IMG/VR virus record: IMGVR_UViG_3300009790_000010
Span: 1 to 61,201 of that record
Origin: a virus
Strand: one strand, 5' to 3'
Length of the DNA: 61,201 bases
Shown: positions 34,570 through 42,796 of the stretch, in pieces
Layout of the letters: each line of letters starts with the position of its first letter
How positions within the stretch are numbered: position 1 is the stretch's first letter
Position numbers and translations under genes: made by a program
Notes under the pieces: model-generated
Databases searched by the model: none
Told to the model about the DNA's origin: nothing
The model's input: only the letters and a program-made list of their open reading frames with translations

Positions 34570-35439
34570 ATGTCAAAAGTAATAAATTTAAAAATAACAG
34601 CAGCTACCCCTAGATCAGGACCTTTTGATATAATTCTTGATAACGGAGATATTATAGCTATTGGTTTAAGCTTAAGTGATTTAGTACACGGTGTAAGTTA
34701 TGAGGTACCTTCAGCTGTGGCTGCAGTTACTGTACGTTCTACAGGAGATTGTGAGTTCACAAAAACCTTTTTAGTAAGAGACAGTATTCCTAATCAAGAG
34801 TACATAAATGCAACATTTACTAAACTAAGAACAGGTTGTTTGTGGACCCATTTGAGAAACGATACTTTGTATAATTATTACTACGGAGATATTGCTCCTT
34901 ATATAATTGAGTATCCTTTTGCATATAAGTATCATGACCAGATACTACAGAATATAAAAGATTATAGTAAGGTGTATACATATATACCATCAACTCTAGG
35001 ATCATTTGATTCTAATAGTAAAATACAAACAGACGATAAATACTTTAATAAGGCTGTGTTATATAATGGACAACAGTCAACTGGTATAATAGAACTTGTA
35101 CCTAAACCAATGAATAACTTAAGTGAATATCTACAATACCCTATATTAAATAGTGATAGTAAAACTATTACATTTGCAAAGACAGATAGTTTCTATCAAT
35201 ATAATACTTTCTGGGCATTACAAAAAGATGATAAAGTACCTCTGTTTAAAACATCCTGTGAATCTAAATCAATAGATAAGGTGGTTAATCAGGACAACAT
35301 GAACTATGGTGACTTATCATTTAAGAAGTCACAACTAAGAGCTAAGAACGTAAAGGTGAGACACATATTAGACAACTCCTCTACTACACATATTGTGAGT
35401 CAGTTTATTGTAGCACCAGCACAAATATCATATAAATAA
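34570..35439 (+). CDS. Tail-associated protein with a divergent tandem-family domain, 289 aa
   Basis: Residues about 1-75 are a divergent copy of the fibre-block family domain (LKITAATPRSGPFDIILDNGD...SYEVPSAVAAVTVRSTGDCE). The remaining part is beta/aromatic-rich (NYYYGDIAPYIIEYPFAYKY...) and ends with basic strands. It begins four bases after the muzzle continuation and its stop overlaps the next start (TAATG). The shared domain links it to the fibre block 11 kb upstream, so it probably joins fibres to the tail. Family not otherwise recognised. Confidence 0.78.
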   Translation: MSKVINLKITAATPRSGPFDIILDNGDIIAIGLSLSDLVHGVSYEVPSAVAAVTVRSTGDCEFTKTFLVRDSIPNQEYINATFTKLRTGCLWTHLRNDTLYNYYYGDIAPYIIEYPFAYKYHDQILQNIKDYSKVYTYIPSTLGSFDSNSKIQTDDKYFNKAVLYNGQQSTGIIELVPKPMNNLSEYLQYPILNSDSKTITFAKTDSFYQYNTFWALQKDDKVPLFKTSCESKSIDKVVNQDNMNYGDLSFKKSQLRAKNVKVRHILDNSSTTHIVSQFIVAPAQISYK

Positions 35440-37586
35440 TGGCATTAACACCAGGTAAAGCAAAGAAAATGTTAGACGATGGAACTGTCCATGGTAGATC
35501 TCTGACTGATAAGCAGAAGAGATACTTCGGTGCTATAGCTGGAGGTGCAACACCTATGAAAAAGATCAACGGTGGTTGGTTAGACAAGTATGCAATGGGA
35601 GGTAGTCTTCCTGGTGCATCAGGTATGATGTACGGACGTTCTAATACAATGCCTCCATTATTTACTCAATCAGAAATGAAAGCTCCTTCATTTGCAGATT
35701 CATTAACTAAAGCTCAAAAGGGAACAAAAGAAGAAGTAGGCGATTTAGTTATGTATGGAACTCCAGAGTATGAAGCTGCATATAAAGAAGGAAGAATTAT
35801 TGGAAGAGATGGAACTATACCACTAGATGAAGTAGTTGTTAGAGCAGGTGTTGATTATGAAAAGCATTCTCGTTATAATCTTCTATCTCCACAACAGAAA
35901 GAGTATTATTTCGATGATGGACCAATTGGTAGAGGTGTACAAAGAGCTGCTCGAACAGACAGAGGATTATATGAAGACACACTAGATGTTGTTAATCCTA
36001 TATTATATACAGCAATAGGTACTGCTGCTCTTATGTCCCCACTAGGACAACCTATCACACAAGCACTTGGAGGTGCTGGTCGTGGAATATATAGTAAGGT
36101 TGCTCCTTGGGTTTCAAAAGCATGGAACTATACACCATTTAAAGGTCCTGGGTTTCAGCCTACAGTAGGGAACGTAGTGAATACAGGATTTTTAGCTGAT
36201 GGTATTAGAAGGTTCCCACAGAGTTATCGTAATATGCGTGATGATCCTTCTTGGTCTAATGCTGGTTGGTTAGGACTTAATGCTCTAGAAGTTGGGATAC
36301 CAGGTAACACTGGATTTCAATATATTAGACCACAAACCAGTGGAATTTCTCCTTTTATAGATGACCTAGGAAGAACTATAACAGCTAATACTAAAGCAGG
36401 ACGAGAGTATCAAAGAGTAGCTCAAAAACACTTGCAGTCAGCAGATATGTGGGGCCAGAGATATTTTAATAATCCTATAACAACAACAAGGATGTCTGAT
36501 GAAATGCTAACAGGTTTTAATTCTGCTCCTCCTATATCTCCACCAGGAGTGACTTCATTTAACTTCGCAATGAGTCCAGTTGAAGTAGTTAATGATTACA
36601 AAAAGCTGAGGGCGGGTTTACCTGATGATGAGGTGATTGATATGGTTTTAAAATATCAAAAGCTAAATCCTAACATGGTAGTAACTCCTCAGAACTTAGC
36701 TAATCAACTTAGTGTAAATGTGTCTAGGTATAATCGAATGAACCCTGGGGTTACTCACTCAACACTGAGTCCTTTAGACAATTCAGCTGGTGTTTCTAAT
36801 GTTTTAGGTAGATACTCTCATATCCATAATGATCGTGTGATAGATATAGGTAATCCTATTTTTACAGGTTTAAAGAATTATAAAGATTTTCGTATCAACC
36901 CCTTTGGAAAAAGTAAACTATATGATAATGCCAATTTCGATAAGATCTATCAAACTGCAATTCATGAAGGAGATCACTTCTACAGAGTTGGATCAAGAGG
37001 AAACTTAACAGCTACTGATATAAAATTACTTATGCCTTTTAAACAAGGTCTAATAAATAAGTATGGTAAATACATGAATGAGTCTGGTGAAATAATATTG
37101 AAATCTGATGCTGCAAAAGCTTTAAAGAAAAGTGATCCTGAGGCATTCGCAAAACTTGAGTTTGCAAAATATGCAGGTACAGCACCAGAAATAAATGCTC
37201 GAATAACACAAATAAGAAACCTGTATAATATTAAACCAGGGCAACAGGTGGATATGAGTACAGTAGAAGAAATTATTAGAGCTGGAAAAGCTGGGGAACT
37301 TGGTACAGGATTGGGTGGAGGTAAAAAAGGATTCTCAGAATTCTTCGACTTTATAGATGACGTGCAAGGAAATGTACCTGGTAGTGTAGCTACTACAAAA
37401 GAATGGTTGCAAGGTATATTAATGAACATGTCCAAAACTGGTTCAAAAATAAAACCTCTTAAATATGGAGGTAATGTTGATAAAGCACAAGAGGGAGAAG
37501 TTTTAGGATTTGATAATATACTAGATTATATAGTAGAAACTAGAGACGGAACTAGAGATATGTGGGAGAGGTTGCAGATACAATAG
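35439..37586 (+). CDS. Probable cargo protein with zincin-like HEGDH motif, 715 aa
   Basis: Begins with a basic helical segment and carries the short motifs GGWLDKY (45-51) and LDEVVV (129-134) that recur in the next gene. A Gly/Ala-rich hydrophobic stretch follows (about 185-230). Near residue 500 the segment IYQTAIHEGDHFYR contains H509-E-G-D-H513, the HExxH signature of zinc metallopeptidases, in a helix-like context. A third ligand is not obvious. C-terminal part: charged helices, a Gly-rich turn (GTGLGGGKKG) and a QEGE-type segment. It ends in TAG, the only TAG stop among these genes, overlapping the lysozyme-like gene by 25 bases. In crAss-like phages this region encodes proteins carried inside the particle. 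Confidence 0.78.
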   Translation: MALTPGKAKKMLDDGTVHGRSLTDKQKRYFGAIAGGATPMKKINGGWLDKYAMGGSLPGASGMMYGRSNTMPPLFTQSEMKAPSFADSLTKAQKGTKEEVGDLVMYGTPEYEAAYKEGRIIGRDGTIPLDEVVVRAGVDYEKHSRYNLLSPQQKEYYFDDGPIGRGVQRAARTDRGLYEDTLDVVNPILYTAIGTAALMSPLGQPITQALGGAGRGIYSKVAPWVSKAWNYTPFKGPGFQPTVGNVVNTGFLADGIRRFPQSYRNMRDDPSWSNAGWLGLNALEVGIPGNTGFQYIRPQTSGISPFIDDLGRTITANTKAGREYQRVAQKHLQSADMWGQRYFNNPITTTRMSDEMLTGFNSAPPISPPGVTSFNFAMSPVEVVNDYKKLRAGLPDDEVIDMVLKYQKLNPNMVVTPQNLANQLSVNVSRYNRMNPGVTHSTLSPLDNSAGVSNVLGRYSHIHNDRVIDIGNPIFTGLKNYKDFRINPFGKSKLYDNANFDKIYQTAIHEGDHFYRVGSRGNLTATDIKLLMPFKQGLINKYGKYMNESGEIILKSDAAKALKKSDPEAFAKLEFAKYAGTAPEINARITQIRNLYNIKPGQQVDMSTVEEIIRAGKAGELGTGLGGGKKGFSEFFDFIDDVQGNVPGSVATTKEWLQGILMNMSKTGSKIKPLKYGGNVDKAQEGEVLGFDNILDYIVETRDGTRDMWERLQIQ

Positions 37587-39226
37587 CTTACCATGAATCT
37601 GGACATACTATGAACCCTAAGCAAAAACAAATAGGTGGAGGCCCAGGTAGAGGTGCGTTTCAATTTGAAGGTCCTTCACTTATTACAGCACAGAACAGAT
37701 ACAAGACTGTTGCTAATGTAATGGGTCTAGATTTTAATCCTAACATCTTGAATGCTAAATCAGCAGATGAACTATCACTAGAAGATCAGTATACTTTATT
37801 CTATGTAAACCTGTTAGAAGGTGATGCAGAATTAGGAAAATATCCAAAAGGTGAACTAGATCTAATAGATCTATGGTTACAAGGACATAAGAATGTAGAA
37901 GTTCCAGGTAATAGAGAATCTTTTTTACACAGTAGAGAAACAGCTAAAGAGAAAGGTATAGAAGGGGGATATAAAACTTTCAAAACAGGAGGATGGTTAG
38001 ATAAGTATGAAGTGATAGAAGATGACATGGGACAGTTAACCAACCCAGGAAAGATAACTAAAATAAACTCCAACAACATAACAATGAAAGGAGTAGACTT
38101 TCCTGTGCTAGGAATATCTGACACTGGTGATAAGAAGATGATGCAACCAGGTAAAGATTACAAGTTTGATGGTAACTCTGTTACAGAGTATCCTATGGCA
38201 CAAGGTGGTATGAATGTACCTCTTAAAACGGTTAATAAGTTTGGCGAACTAGAAAGACTAACTTACCCAAGTAGTGTATGGAAAGACAAAGAAGGTAATC
38301 CTGAACAACTCGTTATGTTAGATGAAGTAGTTGTTGATTCAAAAGGTCCTATAGCATTAGCTAAAGAACAAATGGAAGAGTATGGAATTCCTAATTTTCA
38401 AACAGCAGGTTATGTTAAAGGTAAGTCTGAAAGAGCATATAATAATATAACTCCTGAAGGTTATGGAAACATACTAAAAAATCTTGATAGAAAAAAGAGA
38501 TATGATGAAGACCTAGGACGTGATCCAGAAGCTTTGTGGCATTCGGGCCCCAAAGATAATAAGAGACACTACATTATACCTAACCGAGAAGATGCATTTA
38601 GACTATATCTAGGAATGCCACAAGTTAATAATAGTTTTGCTGTAAGTGATTACAGACCGGGTGACTCAGAAGATAAGAGTATGGTTTATTTAAAACCTAA
38701 TTACTTTAATGAAGCTCCTATTAGACAGGCATTAGTAGATCAGTATTTTCAAAGAAAGAAAGATGGATATGTTGATAAAGATAAAAAAACAATAGGTAAT
38801 GAAAGAGGACTACCAAGAGGAAAATATCAAGGAGATGGTACAACATGGCCTGAGGCAGATAACTCTTTAGGAGATTTTACATTTGATATGGGAGAGGATG
38901 AAAAAGGAACTTACATATCTATATATGATATATGGGACTTGAATCCATTCCAACAGGGAGAGGGATCATCTGTAAATAAGGCAGGTCGGGCTTTGTTAAA
39001 TTGGTTTAATAAACAAAGTAAGAACAAAGCTACTTCAGAATCAGAAGTATCTGCTTTATTTGGAGCAGGAAAACCATTTGAAATATATGAAAGAATATAT
39101 ATTGACCCAGAAACCAAGAAAATAATACAGATGAAACAGGGAGGATCTTTGGTCAGATTAGATCAATTGACTAACTTTACAAACTATAATACCCCACAAC
39201 CAGGCGGCTGGTTAGATAAATACTAA
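37562..39226 (+). CDS. Lysozyme-like cargo/tail protein, GTG start, 554 aa
   Basis: The first 60 residues match the lysozyme/transglycosylase pattern: IAYHE12SGH (E12 is the expected catalytic acid), then IGGGPGRGAFQFEGPS and a helix with NRYKTV. These enzymes cut the glycan backbone of peptidoglycan, here probably to let DNA through the cell wall. The first in-frame ATG (codon 17) lies after E12, and a TAG lies three codons upstream of the GTG at 37562, so the GTG is the only start that keeps the domain; a frameshift from the upstream gene is the alternative. Later parts carry GGWLDKY at 143-149 and again as the last seven residues (548-554), and LDEVVV at 253-258. The protein continues into a polar region of unknown role. 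Confidence 0.8.
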   Translation: MGEVADTIAYHESGHTMNPKQKQIGGGPGRGAFQFEGPSLITAQNRYKTVANVMGLDFNPNILNAKSADELSLEDQYTLFYVNLLEGDAELGKYPKGELDLIDLWLQGHKNVEVPGNRESFLHSRETAKEKGIEGGYKTFKTGGWLDKYEVIEDDMGQLTNPGKITKINSNNITMKGVDFPVLGISDTGDKKMMQPGKDYKFDGNSVTEYPMAQGGMNVPLKTVNKFGELERLTYPSSVWKDKEGNPEQLVMLDEVVVDSKGPIALAKEQMEEYGIPNFQTAGYVKGKSERAYNNITPEGYGNILKNLDRKKRYDEDLGRDPEALWHSGPKDNKRHYIIPNREDAFRLYLGMPQVNNSFAVSDYRPGDSEDKSMVYLKPNYFNEAPIRQALVDQYFQRKKDGYVDKDKKTIGNERGLPRGKYQGDGTTWPEADNSLGDFTFDMGEDEKGTYISIYDIWDLNPFQQGEGSSVNKAGRALLNWFNKQSKNKATSESEVSALFGAGKPFEIYERIYIDPETKKIIQMKQGGSLVRLDQLTNFTNYNTPQPGGWLDKY

Positions 39227-39230
39227 TAAT

Positions 39231-42200
39231 ATGAAAGCTCAAATATTAAAAATAGCAGGCGTAAAGTCTGAAAAAGAATTCTACAAAAAGTTCCCTACAG
39301 AGGCAGCTTTTATGAAGAAACACGGAAAAGAACTAGCTAAGCTTAAGAAGGCTGCAGTAGGTGATGTTATCCAATACACTGATGTAGCACCAACTAATAA
39401 CCGTAAAGTAATTGATGGTACAGAACTTATACAGGATGTTAACAAAGATGTCCTTTCTCAATTTGATCAGTTTAAAGATAGAGCCTATGAGCTGGGCCTT
39501 GATTCTATGACTACTGAAGATGAGAAAGAAGACTATGAATATAAAGCAAAAATAGATGCTCTATATGCTAACGCTTTAAATAAAGATGATAAGAAGGGAC
39601 CATTAGGAGGCTTAGATATTGGGAGTGCTATAGGTGCAATAGGTGGTTTATTTGGTGGAGGTGGAGGTGGTGCCACAGGATCTGTTGAAGTTGGTGAATT
39701 AGAAATGTTACCTATTGGTAAGAAAGGTGGTAAGTTTAAACCACATATGATGTATGATCCTAAGACTAAGAAGAGTAAGAAAGTTATGACTTACAAAGAG
39801 CACTTAGCACTTAAGAAAAAAGGTTGGGGACATGAAGTACCTAAAGGACAAGAGGGAGTGGAGTTCGAAGTTCCTGATGGAATGATTCAAGATAGTGCAG
39901 GTAACTTGAGAAGAGCTAATGCTGATGGTACAGATATAGCTTTTGGTGGAAAACTTGCAGATCAACTTAAGAGTGCTCCTGTTATTGGGGATATAGTGAT
40001 GGGTATAAGTAAGATAAAGGATCAGAAAGATGCTTTAAAAGACTTAAAACAAATGTCACAAGTCACTGGTATTGCAAGAGCTGCTGCTATGACTAAACCA
40101 GAAGAGATAGAAAGAGAATATGTACGTCCTGAAGATATTCAAAATACAGGAGAAGAATTCTTTCCTATCTATGGTGTAGGTACAAATGTACTTGCTAAGC
40201 ATGGTAGAACTATGAATATGTTTGATAATCCTGGATTCACTCCATTAACAAACCTAAATCAAGTAAAGAAATTTCAAGAAGGTGGTGGTGTGCCTTGGGG
40301 AAAAATAATTGAAGCTGGAGGAGACTTAGCATATGGACCTAAAGCTGAGAGAGATGCAGGTAGTAACATTGGTGGTGGTATTGGAAATGCTATTGGTTAT
40401 GCGATTGGAGGACCTCTAGGTGGTGCTATTGGTGAGTTTGCTGGTGCTGGTATTGGTGACTTATTAGATAGAAATGATAGTAGACAAAAAAGAGAAAGAT
40501 CTAAAATAGATGACAATATTCAGGACATGACTAATATGCAGATAGGACCTCAGATACATGCAGGTTATGCCTCTCATATGAAAAAAGGTGGAAAACTTCC
40601 TGGTCCTAATAATGATTATGGAATGATAGGAGCACCAGGCCCACAAATCTTAAAAACCTTTGATGGAAAGAACTTAAACAACATGTTGCAAAAAGCTTCT
40701 AGAATGCCTGATACCCTTAAGACAGGTGGATCAGTAGCAGGCAATGGTAATGTCAAAACTCTATGGGGTGGAGATGTAAGTGCTGTAGCATATAATCCAT
40801 ATGCTGGTGGTGAAAGTCTATATTTCTCTGGTAACTCTCATGAAAATAAAGATCCTAAAACAGGTCAAACTGGAATAGGTGTGGCATATGGACCGCAGTC
40901 TATGGCTACAAATCAACCAGTAGTTGAAGTGGAAAATGAACCAGCTCAAATACTTAACGAGAATGGAGAAGAGAATCTAGTTATATATGGAGATCTAAAG
41001 ATACCTAACGAGTATGTAAATGAGATAGGTGATCCAGACGCTGGAGGTAAGAAATTTAAGCATTATGTAAATAATCTTAATGATGAGGAGGCAAGAATAA
41101 ATAAACAAATGGGCAAAGCTGTAGTGAGTGCTGGTGAAAGTGATAATACTAAATGGGGAGAACTAGAAAGATCTACATCTGAAGCTATTATACAAGGTGG
41201 TGATATGAAACTACAAGACATTGCAAACAAGAAAACTATATTAGCTGATTTACAAGAAGCTTTAAATGATACGTTTAATGAACGTGGTATAGATGGTAAC
41301 AAGTTTATCTCTAAAGGTGAGATAGAAGCTGTTAAGGATACAGAAGACTACGCTAAGAAGGGTAGTAAGATACCTAAAGCACAAGGAGATGGTCAACAAA
41401 ATACTAATCCAGATCAAGGTCTTGAATTAAATGAACTTCCTACAATATTTAAAACTGAAGAAGAAGCTATTGAAGCAGGTTATGAGTTTGATGAAGAGGC
41501 TAAGAAATGGAGAAAAATTAAAGCGGAGAAAGTAGAAGGTGCAGATGCTACTGGTTCTGATATAGGTGATATGCCTGAAGGACAGAAGTATGATGATAAA
41601 ACAGGACTGGCTGGTAATGTAACGGAAGCAGACTATGAAAAACTTGTAACAGAAAATCCTTGGTTTGATTGGGAGAACTTTGATCGTAGAAAGAAAGAAG
41701 ATGTAAAAAGATTCCAAAAAGAATTCAATAAAAGAAACAAAGATGCAGGTATAGATGTGTCATTAAGTGTAGATGGTATTGTTGGTGAAGAAACTGTTAG
41801 TGCTAGATTCTCTCCTATGCAAGAAGCTGCAGGTCCTGAGTATGAATATGCAGAAGTAGAAGAAGAAGAAATAACAACTGAAACAACTACAACAGTAAAA
41901 CCAAACACTCCATTTGATGCAAATCTACTTAAACGACTTTTCCCTAGAGAAATAGATAATGATCTGGATTACAATCAGATACTACCTGAAATAAATGCTG
42001 CTGCAAACAATCAACTTGATCCTGTATATGCACAATCTTTCCAACCTAGACTAAGAGTTCCTTACGATATTAGTTTACAGGATAGGAGAAATCAAATTAC
42101 AGGAGCTTATAGAGCTATGAGTCAGAACCCAGCTGTTCAAAATAATCCTGCATTAGCAGCTGCTATGGCTGCTCCTATGTATGATGCAATAAACACTACA

Positions 42201-42716
42201 ACGGCTGAAGAGTTTAGACTTAACCAAGCAATGAAAGATAGTGTATACTCTGGTAATTTAGATACTCTTAATCAGGCAAGACTTACTAATATGGGTATAT
42301 ATGATCAACAACAACAAAGGCAAGCTCAGGCTGTAGCTAATACAAAAGAAACACAGCAAGAAATTGTTAAGTCTATATCTGATAAGTATCAGCAAAATAA
42401 ACTAGAGAACAGAAGAGAGAAAGTTCTGCGTGAATTATATCCTAACTTTAGATTTACGGAAGACTTAGATTTATTTAATCAAGGAAATGCACAATTCAAT
42501 ATACCTGGTGGAGGACAGACATCTCCTTTCGGCCCATATCAAACTATCTTTGATTGGATGACTGGTGGTGGAATTGGTGGTGGACAAAATAATACTACTA
42601 CAGACACCACTACTATTGCAGAGAGTGCATACGGGACAAGACTAAAACCTATCAAGAAAAAAGTAAAAAGGAATCAGAAAAATAGTAATATTTTGAGACA
42701 ATTCAAAAAACAATAA
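39231..42716 (+). CDS. Cargo-type protein with glycine zippers and peptidoglycan-binding-like domain, 1161 aa
   Basis: N-terminal basic helix (MKAQILKIAGVKSEKEFYKK) typical of crAss-like cargo proteins. Two glycine-zipper segments follow: about 128-148 (IGSAIGAIGGLFGGGGGG) and about 380-412 (IGGGIGNAIGYAIGGPLGG...). Such zippers insert into or oligomerise in membranes. Residues about 800-860 (NPWFDWENFDRRKK...SVDGIVGEET) resemble a PG_binding_1 domain. The C-terminus is Gln-rich helix and ends very basic. The combination of membrane-active, wall-binding and DNA-friendly parts suits an ejection protein that forms a channel across the cell envelope; this is inference. A new promoter follows the gene. 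Confidence 0.78.
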   Translation: MKAQILKIAGVKSEKEFYKKFPTEAAFMKKHGKELAKLKKAAVGDVIQYTDVAPTNNRKVIDGTELIQDVNKDVLSQFDQFKDRAYELGLDSMTTEDEKEDYEYKAKIDALYANALNKDDKKGPLGGLDIGSAIGAIGGLFGGGGGGATGSVEVGELEMLPIGKKGGKFKPHMMYDPKTKKSKKVMTYKEHLALKKKGWGHEVPKGQEGVEFEVPDGMIQDSAGNLRRANADGTDIAFGGKLADQLKSAPVIGDIVMGISKIKDQKDALKDLKQMSQVTGIARAAAMTKPEEIEREYVRPEDIQNTGEEFFPIYGVGTNVLAKHGRTMNMFDNPGFTPLTNLNQVKKFQEGGGVPWGKIIEAGGDLAYGPKAERDAGSNIGGGIGNAIGYAIGGPLGGAIGEFAGAGIGDLLDRNDSRQKRERSKIDDNIQDMTNMQIGPQIHAGYASHMKKGGKLPGPNNDYGMIGAPGPQILKTFDGKNLNNMLQKASRMPDTLKTGGSVAGNGNVKTLWGGDVSAVAYNPYAGGESLYFSGNSHENKDPKTGQTGIGVAYGPQSMATNQPVVEVENEPAQILNENGEENLVIYGDLKIPNEYVNEIGDPDAGGKKFKHYVNNLNDEEARINKQMGKAVVSAGESDNTKWGELERSTSEAIIQGGDMKLQDIANKKTILADLQEALNDTFNERGIDGNKFISKGEIEAVKDTEDYAKKGSKIPKAQGDGQQNTNPDQGLELNELPTIFKTEEEAIEAGYEFDEEAKKWRKIKAEKVEGADATGSDIGDMPEGQKYDDKTGLAGNVTEADYEKLVTENPWFDWENFDRRKKEDVKRFQKEFNKRNKDAGIDVSLSVDGIVGEETVSARFSPMQEAAGPEYEYAEVEEEEITTETTTTVKPNTPFDANLLKRLFPREIDNDLDYNQILPEINAAANNQLDPVYAQSFQPRLRVPYDISLQDRRNQITGAYRAMSQNPAVQNNPALAAAMAAPMYDAINTTTAEEFRLNQAMKDSVYSGNLDTLNQARLTNMGIYDQQQQRQAQAVANTKETQQEIVKSISDKYQQNKLENRREKVLRELYPNFRFTEDLDLFNQGNAQFNIPGGGQTSPFGPYQTIFDWMTGGGIGGGQNNTTTDTTTIAESAYGTRLKPIKKKVKRNQKNSNILRQFKKQ

Positions 42717-42796
42717 CTAATCTGATTATAAAGAATTACCAAAAGAGATTAGTCTACCTTGGATAATTCTGTAAATAATAATACATTTGTGAAATT
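42717..42796. other. Spacer with overlapping inverted repeats around the promoter
   Basis: An 8-bp repeat (ACTAATCT at 42716-42723 with AGATTAGT at 42746-42753) and an 11-bp imperfect repeat (AGAATTACCAA at 42732-42742 with TTGGATAATTCT at 42759-42770, one bulge) overlap each other and the -33 TTG. They could be a weak terminator, an operator, or alternative RNA structures. Confidence 0.45.
42759..42789 (+). promoter_or_regulatory. Bacteroidota-type promoter, nearly leaderless
   Basis: TTG at 42759-42761, 20 bases, then TACATTTG at 42782-42789, a close consensus match. The ATG at 42797 lies seven bases after the -7 box, at or within a base or two of the expected transcription start, so the mRNA may be leaderless. 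The -33 TTG is inside an inverted repeat. Confidence 0.65.

Noticed and set aside
35439-37586. TAG read as Gln at 37584-37586
   Set aside because: Reading through adds only eight more codons (LTMNLDIL) before a TGA, and no large gene needs TAG or TGA recoding.
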